Notes: a model not told the origin generated them from the letters alone. A DNA stretch of 64,000 bases from Bog-473 sp963788585 (GCA_963788585.1 CAWBHA010000003.1:1178001-1242000); one strand, 5' to 3'; positions 8,971 to 17,088 are shown, counted from the stretch's first letter. A program made the numbers and translations.

Positions 8971-9411
8971 CAGACCTGCGGCAAGATCGAGCGCTGGCAC
9001 CAGACCCTCAAGCGCTTCTTGGACAAACAGTCCGCAGCTGATTCGATCGCAGTGCTCCAGCGCCAGATCAACCGCTTCGTCCGCTACTACAACGAGGAGC
9101 GACCTCATAAGGCCCGAGAGCGACTGACGCCGCGCCAGGCCTTCGCTGCACGGGACAAGGCCCGCCCGGGCACCCCCATCGTGTCGACACACTTCAGAGT
9201 CCGCACCGACAAAGTCGACCGAGGCGGCAACGTGACGCTGCGCTACGACTCCAAGATGTTCCACATCGGGATCGGCCGGCCCTTTGCGGGCACCCCGATC
9301 CGGCTCTACGTCGCTGACCTCGACATTCGGATCGTCACAGAAGACGGGAAGCTCCTGCGGGAGCTGACGCTCGACCCCAGCCGCATCTACCAACCCCGAT
9401 GGAAGACCTGA
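8971..9411 (+). pseudogene. IS481-family transposase, 3' fragment
   Basis: The reading frame resumes with QTCGKIERWHQTLKRFL, the segment with the catalytic Glu of the DDE triad. It continues through VRYYNEERPHKARERLTPRQAF and a C-terminal beta-rich tail to the TGA. It joins in phase with the 5' fragment once the IS30 element and one CCC copy are removed. Confidence 0.85.
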
Positions 9412-9462
9412 GATCTAGCCTTCTTGCAGGTTCAGATGTCCACGATGTCTCGCGACATCACA

Positions 9463-9477
9463 GCGAGCCCGAGGCAG
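9463..9477 (+). repeat. 15-bp direct repeat of the tRNA-Thr 3' end (right copy, in the tRNA gene)
   Basis: This copy of GCGAGCCCGAGGCAG belongs to the intact tRNA-Thr gene. The other is at 6944-6958. Confidence 0.5.
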
Positions 9478-9538
9478 GAATCGAACCCGCGACATCTTCA
9501 TTACAAGTGAAGTGCTCTACCAACTGAGCTACTCGGGC
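9466..9538 (-). tRNA. tRNA-Thr (anticodon TGT)
   Basis: The complement folds into a complete cloverleaf. The acceptor GCCCGAG pairs with CTCGGGC, and the D arm is GCTC/GAGC. The anticodon stem CTTCA/TGAAG encloses loop CTTGTAA with anticodon TGT. The T stem GCGGG/CCTGC encloses TTCGATT. Length is 73 nt with discriminator T. CCA is not encoded. The 3' end is within ten bases of the IS481 right terminus. Confidence 0.95.
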
Positions 9539-9629
9539 GCTGCGCTCAGACTACAGGGCCACCCCGGCACACCACCGACCAGCGGAAAGGCTTGCGCCGA
9601 GCGGGGTCGCACGGCAGGCTGGTCGTTCA

Positions 9630-10283
9630 ATGGATGAGGAGCGGCCGAACCGAGGGACGTCCGGCCCGACGTCGTCGTCCGGTTCGACGGTGAACCCGCC
9701 ACCCGCTTCGCTATCGCTCGTCCGGGCCGTTGTCGTCCTTGTCGTCTTCGTCGTCGCGGTGGCGTTGCTGGTCGGGGTCGGGACCCGTCCGAGCGTTTCC
9801 AGCACGGCAAGCACGACGTCGACCACGGCAGCCACGAGTGGTGCGTCGACCACGACCACCGCGGCGGCCGGGAGTGGGTCCGCTTCGACCACGACCACCA
9901 CGACGACAGCCAAGTCGAAGCAGAAGCACTCGGGTGGCACCACGACCACGACCGCGCCGCACAGCGCGACGACTGTGGTGGTCGCCAACGCGACGAGTAC
10001 GAACGGGCTGGCGGCGCACTACTCGAGCATCATCGGCGGAGACGGCTGGAACATGAAGACGCCCATCGACGCGTCGACCACCGAGGCGACGTCGGCCGTC
10101 TACTACGCCTCGGGGCAGCAGCAAGCGGCGGCATCCATCGCCACGACCATCGGCGTGCATCCCACCCAGGTTCTCCCCGTGAGCGCCGCCATGCCGGTCA
10201 CCGGCGTCACTGGCACCGACGTCGTGGTGGTCATCGGCCAGGACTTGGCGTCGACGGCCACCTCGACGACCGCAAGCTCCTGA
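9630..10283 (+). CDS. Membrane-anchored LytR_C-domain protein
   Basis: A short cytoplasmic N-terminus is followed by one transmembrane helix at about residues 30-52 (VRAVVVLVVFVVAVALLVGV). A Ser/Thr-rich linker of about 65 residues comes next. The C-terminal domain of about 90 residues (VVVANATSTNGLAAHYSSII ... GTDVVVVIGQDLA) matches the LytR/CpsA/Psr C-terminal domain. The catalytic LCP domain is missing, so it is not a cell-wall glycopolymer ligase by itself. A role in envelope binding outside the membrane is inferred. The Thr/Ser linker looks suited to O-glycosylation. Confidence 0.8.
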   Translation: MDEERPNRGTSGPTSSSGSTVNPPPASLSLVRAVVVLVVFVVAVALLVGVGTRPSVSSTASTTSTTAATSGASTTTTAAAGSGSASTTTTTTTAKSKQKHSGGTTTTTAPHSATTVVVANATSTNGLAAHYSSIIGGDGWNMKTPIDASTTEATSAVYYASGQQQAAASIATTIGVHPTQVLPVSAAMPVTGVTGTDVVVVIGQDLASTATSTTASS

Positions 10284-10360
10284 CGCTGCTCGGACCGGGA
10301 GACGCCGCCAACCTGCCCGCGCCGCTGCGGCCGCTGGCGACGGAGCCCGATCGCGGCGCG

Positions 10361-11248
10361 TTGTTCCTCGACTTCGACGGGACGCTTGCCGGCATCGTGG
10401 CGGACCCGCGGGACGCCCGCCCGCTCCCCGGCGTGCCGGCGCTCCTCACGGAGCTCGCGGGGCGCTTCGCCTTGGTAGCGGTGATCTCCGGCCGACCGAC
10501 CGCGTACCTCGCCGATGTCTTGCACGCACCCGAGGGGGTGGTCCTGGCCGGTCTGTACGGACTCGAGCGTGCGCTGCGCGGTCCCGAGCACGCCGCGTGG
10601 GCCGGCGTCATCGATGCCGTCGTCGCCGACGCGCTGGCCGGGGCCCCTCCGGGTGTCTACGTCGAGCCGAAGGGCCTGACGGTCACCCTGCACTGGCGAC
10701 AGGCGCCCGAGCAGGAGGGCTGGGTCCTGGCGTTCGCCGAGCGGCAGCACATCGAGCGCGGCCTGCTCGTGCACGAGGGCCGGCACGAGCGCGAGCTCCG
10801 CCCGCCGCTCGAGGTGGACAAGGGGACCGTGGTGCGCTCGCTGGTGGCCGAGCACGACGCCGGAGCCGGCGCGGGAGCGGGAGCGGGAGGGGGAGCGCGG
10901 TCACTCGAGCACGTGGCGGCGTTCGGTGACGACATCGGCGACCTCCCCGCTTTCGCCGCCGTGGGCGACCTGGTCGGGCGCGACGGCCGCCGCCTCGATG
11001 CGGTCCGTGTTGCCGCCGTCGACACCGAGAGCCCCGCCGTCGTGGCGGCGCAGGCAGACCTCACCGTCCCCGGAGCAGCGGGTGCCGTCGCCCTGCTGCG
11101 CGTGCTGGCCGACGTCGCCGCGGAGGCGCTCAGGCCTGAGGCGTCGCCGCCTCCAGCTGGTCGGCCCACCAGTCGGCCGAGGTGCGGCCGCGGACACGCG
11201 CGCGCAGGGCGGCCGCCCGTTCGGCCCGCTCCGACGCCGGGAGGGTGA
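10361..11248 (+). CDS. otsB: Trehalose-6-phosphate phosphatase (HAD family)
   Basis: OtsB removes phosphate from trehalose 6-phosphate. HAD motif I, FLDFDGTLAG, is at the very N-terminus. ISGRP (motif II), VDKG (motif III) and FGDDIGDLPAF (motif IV) follow in order. The start is a problem: TTG at 10361 is the only start codon available in frame, yet the frame reads plausible protein upstream (LPAPLRPLATEPDRGAL). An upstream indel or an unusual start is possible. The C-terminal ~40 residues overlap the 3' end of the convergent otsA by 119 bases and are not family-like. Gly/Ala-rich residues near 167-177 form a linker. Glucosyl-3-phosphoglycerate phosphatase is a less likely alternative, given gpgS nearby. 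Confidence 0.82.
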   Translation: MFLDFDGTLAGIVADPRDARPLPGVPALLTELAGRFALVAVISGRPTAYLADVLHAPEGVVLAGLYGLERALRGPEHAAWAGVIDAVVADALAGAPPGVYVEPKGLTVTLHWRQAPEQEGWVLAFAERQHIERGLLVHEGRHERELRPPLEVDKGTVVRSLVAEHDAGAGAGAGAGGGARSLEHVAAFGDDIGDLPAFAAVGDLVGRDGRRLDAVRVAAVDTESPAVVAAQADLTVPGAAGAVALLRVLADVAAEALRPEASPPPAGRPTSRPRCGRGHARAGRPPVRPAPTPGG

Positions 11249-12521
11249 GCGCCGCGTGCAGGGCGTCGGCCGTCCCGGCCACGTCGAAGGGGTTGATGCC
11301 GAGCGCCCCCCGGCCGCCCAACGCGAGCTCTTCCCAGGCCCCGGCCTCGTGCGACAGCACGAGCACGCCTTCGGCGCCGTTGAGCAGGGACCCCTCTTTG
11401 GCCACGAGGTTGAGACCGTCGCGCACCGGGTTGACCAGGAGGACGTCCGAGATGGTGAGGGCGGCCAACGAGCGATCCCGGTCGTCCGCCACCGACAAGA
11501 GGATCGGCTTCCAGCCATCCGCGTCTGATCCGAAGGCGTGGTTGATCCGCTCGGCCGTGTGCACCACGTCCGCCGCGTAGGCGAGGTATTCCGCCAGCCC
11601 CTGCCGCGAGGGGTAGGCGAGCGCCACGTGCACCACCTCACCGCGCCACTCGGGGTGGGCGAGGAGCAGCTCCTCGAAGGCGAGCATCCCCCGCACGATG
11701 TTCTTCGACGGCTCCATCCGGTCGCTCCGCGCCACGATGCGGCACCCGCCCACCTCGGCGCGCAGCGCATCGGCCGCCGCCGCGACGCCCGGCGCGGCCG
11801 CCTCCTCCTCGAGGACCGCGGCGTCGGGCCCGAGGGGTGCCACGAAGGTGCGCGGCGCCGGCCACCCCGCGGCGGCGTAACAGGCGACGAAGCCCGCCTC
11901 CCACCTGTGGCAGTGGAAGCCGCAGGCGCCATAGCCGGCCATGCCGTGGAGCAGCTCGCCTGCCACGTCGTCGGGCAGCACGGCGAGCAGGGCCGGATCG
12001 GCGAAGGGCGTGTGCAAGAAGTGGACCGATCGCAGGTCGGGCCGGCGCTCGGCCAGCATCCGGCCCAGGAGCGAGAAGTGGTAGTCCTGCACGAGCACCG
12101 TGGCCCCCTCGGCCGCCCGCTCCACGACGACATCGGCCACGGCGCGGTTGTAGGCCCGGTAGCCGTCCCAGGCCGCCCGCCAGTAGCGGTCGAACCGGGG
12201 CCGATGCGGCAGATCGAAAAGATGGTGGTGCACGTACCACAGCGTCGTGTTGGCGACGACGTCATAGGCCTGGCGGTAGGTCTCGTCGTCCACCACCACC
12301 GGGACGAGGTCGAGGCCGTCCTGGTGCATGAGGCCACGGGCGACCGCCTCGCGGTCCGCCGCCCCCATCGTCACGGAGACCCACGTCGTGCCGCTCCCGG
12401 CGAGCAGCCGGTCCAGTGAGGAGGCGAGGCCGCCGGCGGCGGGAACGGGTTCGACGGCGTCGTCGGGTCCGGCCCGGAAGCTGAGGGGGCCGCGGTTCGA
12501 GACGACGATCGTGGTGCTCAC
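11130..12521 (-). CDS. otsA: Trehalose-6-phosphate synthase (GT20)
   Basis: OtsA transfers glucose from a nucleotide sugar to glucose 6-phosphate. The N-terminus IVVSNRGPLSF is the GT20 signature. VQDYHFSLLGRML and SVHFLHTPF line the acceptor site. RSDRMEPSKNI holds the Arg and Lys that bind the donor phosphates, and LLVNPVRDGLNLVAKE is the donor-binding loop. At 463 residues it is normal. It is transcribed toward otsB, so the two are convergent and overlapping, not an operon. gpgS is upstream on the same strand. Confidence 0.93.
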   Translation of the reverse strand: MSTTIVVSNRGPLSFRAGPDDAVEPVPAAGGLASSLDRLLAGSGTTWVSVTMGAADREAVARGLMHQDGLDLVPVVVDDETYRQAYDVVANTTLWYVHHHLFDLPHRPRFDRYWRAAWDGYRAYNRAVADVVVERAAEGATVLVQDYHFSLLGRMLAERRPDLRSVHFLHTPFADPALLAVLPDDVAGELLHGMAGYGACGFHCHRWEAGFVACYAAAGWPAPRTFVAPLGPDAAVLEEEAAAPGVAAAADALRAEVGGCRIVARSDRMEPSKNIVRGMLAFEELLLAHPEWRGEVVHVALAYPSRQGLAEYLAYAADVVHTAERINHAFGSDADGWKPILLSVADDRDRSLAALTISDVLLVNPVRDGLNLVAKEGSLLNGAEGVLVLSHEAGAWEELALGGRGALGINPFDVAGTADALHAALTLPASERAERAAALRARVRGRTSADWWADQLEAATPQA

Positions 12522-12545
12522 CGCATCAGCCCCGCTGCGAGCGGT

Positions 12546-12620
12546 CGCGTTGTGACGAGACCCGTTGTGAGCAGCCCCGTTGTGAGCAGCCCCGTTGTGA
12601 GGAGCCCCGTCGTGAGCAGC
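12546..12620 (+). repeat. Five tandem 15-bp units between gpgS and otsA
   Basis: Five consecutive 15-base units follow the pattern CCCGTTGTGAGCAGC. Units 2 and 3 are identical and the others differ by one to several bases. They lie between the gpgS stop and the otsA start. In one minus frame they would encode GLLTT repeats, but gpgS has already stopped. The repeat may have arisen by slippage. Confidence 0.85.
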
Positions 12621-12645
12621 CCGGCCGCGCGCACACCCACCACGC

Positions 12646-13457
12646 TCACGCCCGGCGCGGGTACGCGGACGGCGGGACCCGCTCGAGGGCGGCGCGCAAC
12701 ACGTCGAGCGCCTGTGGCCGCAGCTCGTCGAGCGGGCGGTTGCGGTGGATGCGCTCGCCGAGGTCGACCTGGGCCAGCCGGTCGCCGCCGAGCGTCTGCG
12801 CCACGTCGATCAGCAGTCCGAGCTCGACTCCGTAGCCGCCGGCGAAGCCGAGCTTCTCGAAGACCCAGCGGTGCGCGGCCGTCTCGCCGGCCAAGGGCTG
12901 GCGCACCCAGGCCAGCTCGGGGAAGAACAGATCGAGCACGGGCCGGGCCATCAGCTCGGTCACCCGGCCGCCGCCGGTGGGGTCGTCGTGCAGCGGCCGC
13001 GTGTAGAAGCCCTTGACCAGCGCGACGTGCTCGGTCGTGAGCAGCGGCCCGAGGAGACCGGTGACGAAGGCGGGGGAGGTGTTGGCCACGTCCGCATCGA
13101 GGAAGGCCACGACGTCGCCGGAGGCCGCGCCGAGCGCCGCCGCCATCGCCTGGCCCTTGCCGCCCGGCCCACCCGGCCCCCCGGGCCCGGAACCACCCGC
13201 GCCCCGGCGCTGCGGGCCTGGTCCGCCGTGTCGTCACGGGAGCCGTCGTCGATCACGATCACCTCGTCGACCAGCCCGTCACCCCCGTGCCCGGCCAGGA
13301 AGGGCTGGACGACCGCCCGCACCACCGAGCCCACCGTGGAGCCCTCGTCCCGGGCCGGGATGCACACCGAGACGGTCCTGCCCGAGGCCGCCTTGGCCTC
13401 GAGGACCAGCGGGGAGGGAAAGTCCCCGTGGTGGTAGCTCTGCGGGGCGTGCGCCAC
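12646..13457 (-). CDS. gpgS: Glucosyl-3-phosphoglycerate synthase, frameshifted
   Basis: GpgS makes glucosyl-3-phosphoglycerate, a precursor of glucosylglycerate and, in mycobacteria, methylglucose lipopolysaccharide. The N-terminal part (13457 to about 13180) has TVSVCIPARDEGSTVGSVV and EVIVIDDGSRDDT, the GT-A nucleotide-sugar site. The frame changes in a G/C run near 13165-13185. The other frame then gives GKGQAMAAALGAASGDVVAF with LDADVANTSP, VKGFYTRPL, GGGRVTELMARP, YGVELGLLIDV and VDLGERIHRNR, all GpgS hallmarks. One missing base in the run explains the break. Together with otsA and otsB it forms a compatible-solute group. Confidence 0.85.
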
Positions 13458-13518
13458 GCCCCCGATTCAAGCAGCCGCACCGCGTTGAGCCGGCCGGCCC
13501 ACCCGGGCTACCATGGTG

Positions 13519-13619
13519 GCCATCATCCAGAGCGACTGAGGGACGGGCCCGTTGATGTCGCGGCAACCAGTGCCCCCGTGACAGGGGGCACCTGGTGCCA
13601 ATGCCCGATCGATGAGGAG
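13519..13619 (+). ncRNA. S-box (SAM) riboswitch upstream of thrC
   Basis: The leader carries the SAM-I/SAM-IV clan core. CAGAG follows the P1 strand, then GAGGGACGGGCCCG and GCGGCAACC. A strong P3 hairpin follows (CCAGTGCCCCC pairing with GGGGGCAC..TGG), then GGTGCCAATGCCC and the closing GATGAG. P2 can form from CGAC (13533-13536) and GTCG (13557-13560). I do not see a separate P4, so a SAM-IV-like variant is possible. The 3' P1 strand GATGAG runs into the thrC ribosome site AGGAGG (13615-13620). SAM binding would be expected to hide the site and shut off translation. Confidence 0.82.
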
Positions 13620-13624
13620 GACCG

Positions 13625-15265
13625 ATGGTCGATTTCGTCACTGGGCTGCGTTGTCGGGAGTGTCAGCGCGGCTTCCCCGCCGAGGCGCTGCACGTCTGCG
13701 ACTACTGCTTCGGGCCGCTCGAGGTGGCCTACGACTACGAGCGGATCGCGTCGACGATCAGCCGGGAGCGGATCGAGGCCGGCCCGCGCTCCATCTGGCG
13801 CTACCGCGACCTGCTGCCGGTCGACGACGAGCGCCCGGTCGACCTCGGTGCCGGCTTCACGCCCCTGGTGCGCGCCGACCGCCTGGCGGCCGAGCTCGGG
13901 CTGGGCGAGCTGTGGATCAAGGACGACACCGCCAACCCGACCGGCTCGTTCAAGGACCGCGTCGTCTCCGTCGCGCTGACCAAGGCGCGCCAGCTCGGGT
14001 TCAAGGTGGCCGCCTGCGCCTCCACCGGCAACCTGGCCAACTCGGTCGCCGCCCACGCGGCGCGTGCCGGGATGGACTCGGTCGTCCTCATCCCGCACGA
14101 CCTCGAGACGGCCAAGGTCACCATGACGGCCGTCTACGGCGGGACGGTGGTGGCGATCGAGGGGACCTACGACGACGTCAACCGTCTCTGCGCCGAACTG
14201 ACCAGCGAGCGCCCCAGTTGGGCCTTCGTCAACGTCAACGTGCGCACCTACTACGCCGAGGGCTCCAAGACGCTCGCCTTCGAGATCGCCGAGCAGCTCG
14301 GCTGGCAGGCGCCGGACCACGTCGTGGTCCCCATCGGCTCGGGCAGCCAGCTGACCAAGGTGGCCAAGGGCTTCGCCGAGCTGGGCAAGGTCGGGCTGTT
14401 GCCCGAAGAGCCCGCCGTGCGGGTCTCGGGCGCCCAGGCCGAGGGTTGCTCCCCGGTCGCCACCGCCTTCCTGGAGGGCACCGACGCCATCCGGCCGGTC
14501 AAGCCCAAGACCATCGCCAAGTCGCTCGCCATCGGCAACCCGGCCGACGGCTGGTACGCGCTCGAGGTCATGCGGCGCACGGGTGGCTCGTGCGCCGCGG
14601 TGACCGACGGCGAGGTCATCGAGGCCATCGGGCTGCTGGCCCGCACCGAGGGCATCTTCGCCGAGACGGCCGGCGGCGTGACCATCGCCACGCTGGGCAA
14701 GCTCGCCGCCTCGGGCGCCATCCGCCCCGACGAGCGGGTCGTGGCCCTCGTCACCGGCCACGGCCTCAAGACGGTGGAGGCCCTGAGCGGCACCGCCGGC
14801 AGCGGGCCCACGGCGTCGATCCCAGCGACCCTGGCCGCCTTCGACGCCGCACTGGACGGCGGCGACGGCCACCGACCGACGAGCACGAGGAGTCCCCCCG
14901 ATGAGCCTGACCATCCGCATCCCCACCCAGCTGCGCACCCTGACCGGGGGTGCCGGCGAGGTCGCGGTGGAGGGGGCCACGGCCGGCGAGGCCCTCAAGG
15001 CCCTCGACGCCGCCCACCCGGGCTTCGCCGAGCGGCTCTTCGACGAGTCGGGCAACCTGCGCCGCTTCGTCAACGTCTTCCTCGACGACGAGGACGTCCG
15101 CTTCCTCGACGGCCTGGCTACGCCCGTGGCCGAGGGCCAGACGCTCTCCATCGTCCCCGCCGTCGCCGGGGGCTGACGCCGGGGGCTGACGCCGGCCAGG
15201 GCACCGCGGCGCCGACGCCGGGCGCGTTCGGCCTTGCGCCGCCGCCCCTAAGGTGGTTGTATTAG
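13625..15265 (+). CDS. thrC: Threonine synthase (with probable 3' frameshift)
   Basis: ThrC converts O-phosphohomoserine to threonine with PLP. An N-terminal zinc-ribbon-like part has CREC and CDYC. The PLP lysine is in NPTGSFKDR, and ASTGNLANSVAAHAARAG and PIGSGSQ complete the fold-type II site. Family similarity ends near base 14865. The frame as given runs on over cysO to 15265 with low-complexity residues. One indel near 14860-14880 would move it to a frame ending at 14904, where TGA overlaps the cysO ATG (ATGA), the expected arrangement. I therefore take the native gene as 13625-14904. It is preceded by the SAM riboswitch and AGGAGG. Confidence 0.9.
   Translation: MVDFVTGLRCRECQRGFPAEALHVCDYCFGPLEVAYDYERIASTISRERIEAGPRSIWRYRDLLPVDDERPVDLGAGFTPLVRADRLAAELGLGELWIKDDTANPTGSFKDRVVSVALTKARQLGFKVAACASTGNLANSVAAHAARAGMDSVVLIPHDLETAKVTMTAVYGGTVVAIEGTYDDVNRLCAELTSERPSWAFVNVNVRTYYAEGSKTLAFEIAEQLGWQAPDHVVVPIGSGSQLTKVAKGFAELGKVGLLPEEPAVRVSGAQAEGCSPVATAFLEGTDAIRPVKPKTIAKSLAIGNPADGWYALEVMRRTGGSCAAVTDGEVIEAIGLLARTEGIFAETAGGVTIATLGKLAASGAIRPDERVVALVTGHGLKTVEALSGTAGSGPTASIPATLAAFDAALDGGDGHRPTSTRSPPDEPDHPHPHPAAHPDRGCRRGRGGGGHGRRGPQGPRRRPPGLRRAALRRVGQPAPLRQRLPRRRGRPLPRRPGYARGRGPDALHRPRRRRGLTPGADAGQGTAAPTPGAFGLAPPPLRWLY
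14901..15176 (+). CDS. cysO: Sulfur-carrier protein of the MoaD/ThiS family (CysO-like)
   Basis: This is a 91-residue ubiquitin-fold carrier ending in Gly-Gly, the site of thiocarboxylation. It is most like mycobacterial CysO: RRFVNVFLDDEDVRFLDGLAT and SIVPAVAGG match that protein closely. CysO donates sulfide to O-phosphoserine in an alternative cysteine pathway with CysM and Mec. Those partners are not in this window. Pairing with threonine synthase is common in actinobacteria. Being downstream of the riboswitch, it is probably under SAM control with thrC. Confidence 0.88.
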   Translation: MSLTIRIPTQLRTLTGGAGEVAVEGATAGEALKALDAAHPGFAERLFDESGNLRRFVNVFLDDEDVRFLDGLATPVAEGQTLSIVPAVAGG

Positions 15266-15288
15266 CACTCACATGACGAGAGTGCTAA
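15262..15288 (+). promoter_or_regulatory. CIRCE operator (HrcA binding site)
   Basis: A perfect TTAGCACTC-N9-GAGTGCTAA inverted repeat lies 16 bases before the groEL start. HrcA binds this element and represses chaperone genes until heat shock. It lies between the promoter region and the ribosome site. Confidence 0.97.
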
Positions 15289-15304
15289 TGGAGGAATTGA
15301 GCTG

Positions 15305-16924
15305 ATGGCCAAGATCATCGCCTTCGACTCGGAGGCCCGGCGTGGCCTCGAGACCGGCATGAACAAGCTGGCGGACGCCGTCCGCGTCACCCTGGGCCCC
15401 AAGGGCCGCAACGTCGTGCTCGACAAGAAGTGGGGTGCTCCCACCATCACCAACGACGGTGTGTCGATCGCCAAGGAGATCGAGCTCGAGGACCCCTTCG
15501 AGAAGATCGGGGCCGAGCTGGTCAAGGAGGTCGCCAAGAAGACCGACGACGTGGCCGGTGACGGCACCACGACGGCGACGGTCCTGGCCTGGGCCATGGT
15601 CCACGAGGGCCTGCGCAACGTGGCCGCCGGCGCCAACCCGATGTCGCTCAAGCGGGGCATCGAGGCGGCCGTCGAGACGGCGGTCGGCTCCATCCACGGC
15701 ATCGCCAAGGAGACCGAGTCCAAGGCGCAGATCGCCCAGGTGGCCTCCATCTCGGCCGCCGACACCGAGATCGGCGAGATGATCTCCGAGGCCATCGACA
15801 AGGTGGGCCGCGACGGCGTCATCACCGTCGAGGAGTCGCAGACCTTCGGCATGGACATGGACCTCGTCGAGGGCATGCGTTTCGACAAGGGCTACATCGC
15901 CCCGTACTTCGTGACCGACCCCGAGCGCATGGAGGCCGTCCTCGAGGACGCCTCGATCCTCCTCGTCGGCTCCAAGATCACGGCCGTGCGCGACCTGCTG
16001 CCCGTGCTCGAGAAGGTGATCCAGAGCGGCAAGCCGCTGCTGATCGTGGCCGAGGACGTCGAGGGCGAGGCCCTGGCCACGCTCGTGGTCAACAAGATCC
16101 GCGGCACCTTCCGCTCGGTGGCCGTGAAGGCCCCCGGCTTCGGCGAGCGCCGCAAGGCCATGCTCCAGGACATCGCGATCCTCACCGGCGGCCAGGTCGT
16201 CACCGAGGAGGTCGGCCTCAAGCTGGAGAACGTGACGCTCGACCTGCTCGGCACCGCCCGCAAGGTGGTGATCACCAAGGACGAGACGACCATCGTCGAG
16301 GGCGGCGGCTCCGAGAGCGACATCAAGGGCCGCATCAACCAGATCAAGACCGAGATCGAGAACACCGACTCGGACTACGACCGGGAGAAGCTCCAGGAGC
16401 GCCTGGCCAAGCTGTCCGGCGGCGTGGCCGTCATCAAGGTCGGCGCGGCCACCGAGGTCGAGCTCAAGGAGAAGAAGCACCGCATCGAGGACGCGGTCTC
16501 GACGACCAAGGCCGCCATCGAGGAGGGCGTCGTGCCCGGGGGCGGCGTCGCCCTGCTGCGGTCCCAGACCGCCATCCTCGAGACCGCCGAGAAGCTCGAG
16601 AGCGACGAGGCCACCGGGGCGCGGATCGTGGCCAAGGCGGTCGAGGAGCCGCTGAAGCAGATCGCGGTCAACGCCGGCCTCGAGGGCGGCGTCATCGTCG
16701 AGAAGGTGCGCAACCTCAAGGGCGCCCACGGGCTCAACGCCGCCACCGACGAGTACGAGGACCTCTTCAAGAGCGGCGTGATCGACGCCGCCAAGGTGAC
16801 CCGCTCGGCGCTGCAGAACGCGGCGTCCATCGCGGCGCTGTTCCTCACCACCGAGGCGGTCATCGTGGACAAGCCCGAGGACGACGCCCCCGCCATGCCC
16901 GGCGGTGGCATGGACGACTTCTAA
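15305..16924 (+). CDS. groEL: 60 kDa chaperonin GroEL
   Basis: GroEL folds proteins in an ATP-driven double ring. The sequence is complete at 539 residues, with VTLGPKGRNVVLDKKWG and DGTTTATVLA for ATP binding, the apical segment around KAPGFGERR, and the C-terminal MPGGGMDDF. ATG at 15305 follows GGAGG. No groES is adjacent, so this is the stand-alone groEL type that many actinobacteria have besides a groES-groEL operon. The thrC-cysO-groEL neighbourhood resembles the one in Streptomyces, from memory. Confidence 0.97.
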   Translation: MAKIIAFDSEARRGLETGMNKLADAVRVTLGPKGRNVVLDKKWGAPTITNDGVSIAKEIELEDPFEKIGAELVKEVAKKTDDVAGDGTTTATVLAWAMVHEGLRNVAAGANPMSLKRGIEAAVETAVGSIHGIAKETESKAQIAQVASISAADTEIGEMISEAIDKVGRDGVITVEESQTFGMDMDLVEGMRFDKGYIAPYFVTDPERMEAVLEDASILLVGSKITAVRDLLPVLEKVIQSGKPLLIVAEDVEGEALATLVVNKIRGTFRSVAVKAPGFGERRKAMLQDIAILTGGQVVTEEVGLKLENVTLDLLGTARKVVITKDETTIVEGGGSESDIKGRINQIKTEIENTDSDYDREKLQERLAKLSGGVAVIKVGAATEVELKEKKHRIEDAVSTTKAAIEEGVVPGGGVALLRSQTAILETAEKLESDEATGARIVAKAVEEPLKQIAVNAGLEGGVIVEKVRNLKGAHGLNAATDEYEDLFKSGVIDAAKVTRSALQNAASIAALFLTTEAVIVDKPEDDAPAMPGGGMDDF

Positions 16925-17050
16925 GCCGGCCCATCGATCGGGACTCGCGCGCCGCGGCGGGTGCTCTGCGACCGGCTGTCACGCGGGTGCCACGGCGTTG
17001 CAACAGCCGTGGGATGAGGCTGAACCCCGCCTTACCCCAACAAGGCTGCG

Positions 17051-17080
17051 AGTGCGCCCGGCCGAAAGGCCGGGCGCACT
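17051..17080 (+). terminator. Strong hairpin after groEL
   Basis: AGTGCGCCCGGCC and its exact complement enclose a GAAA tetraloop, a 13-bp stem. No U-tract follows, as is common for actinobacterial terminators. It separates groEL from chdC. Confidence 0.6.
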
Positions 17081-17088
17081 GCGCGTCC

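Larger units (their letters stand above)
6988..9457. mobile_element. IS481-family element interrupted by an IS30-family element
   Basis: Perfect 21-bp terminal inverted repeats lie at 6988-7008 and 9437-9457, both beginning TGTCGCGAGACATCG when read inward. Inside are the 5' and 3' parts of one DDE transposase, separated by a complete 1230-bp IS30-type element. Without it the element is about 1.24 kb. ACAGC at 6982-6986 and 9460-9464 may be the target duplication, but it sits 1-2 bases away from the perfect repeat ends. The right end lies a few bases from the tRNA-Thr gene. Confidence 0.88.

Noticed and set aside
12546..12620. Tandem repeats as a CRISPR array
   Set aside because: The 15-base units are contiguous with no spacers and no cas genes are nearby.
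13245..13410. Plus-strand frame through the gpgS region
   Set aside because: Shadow of gpgS; the minus frames carry all glycosyltransferase motifs.
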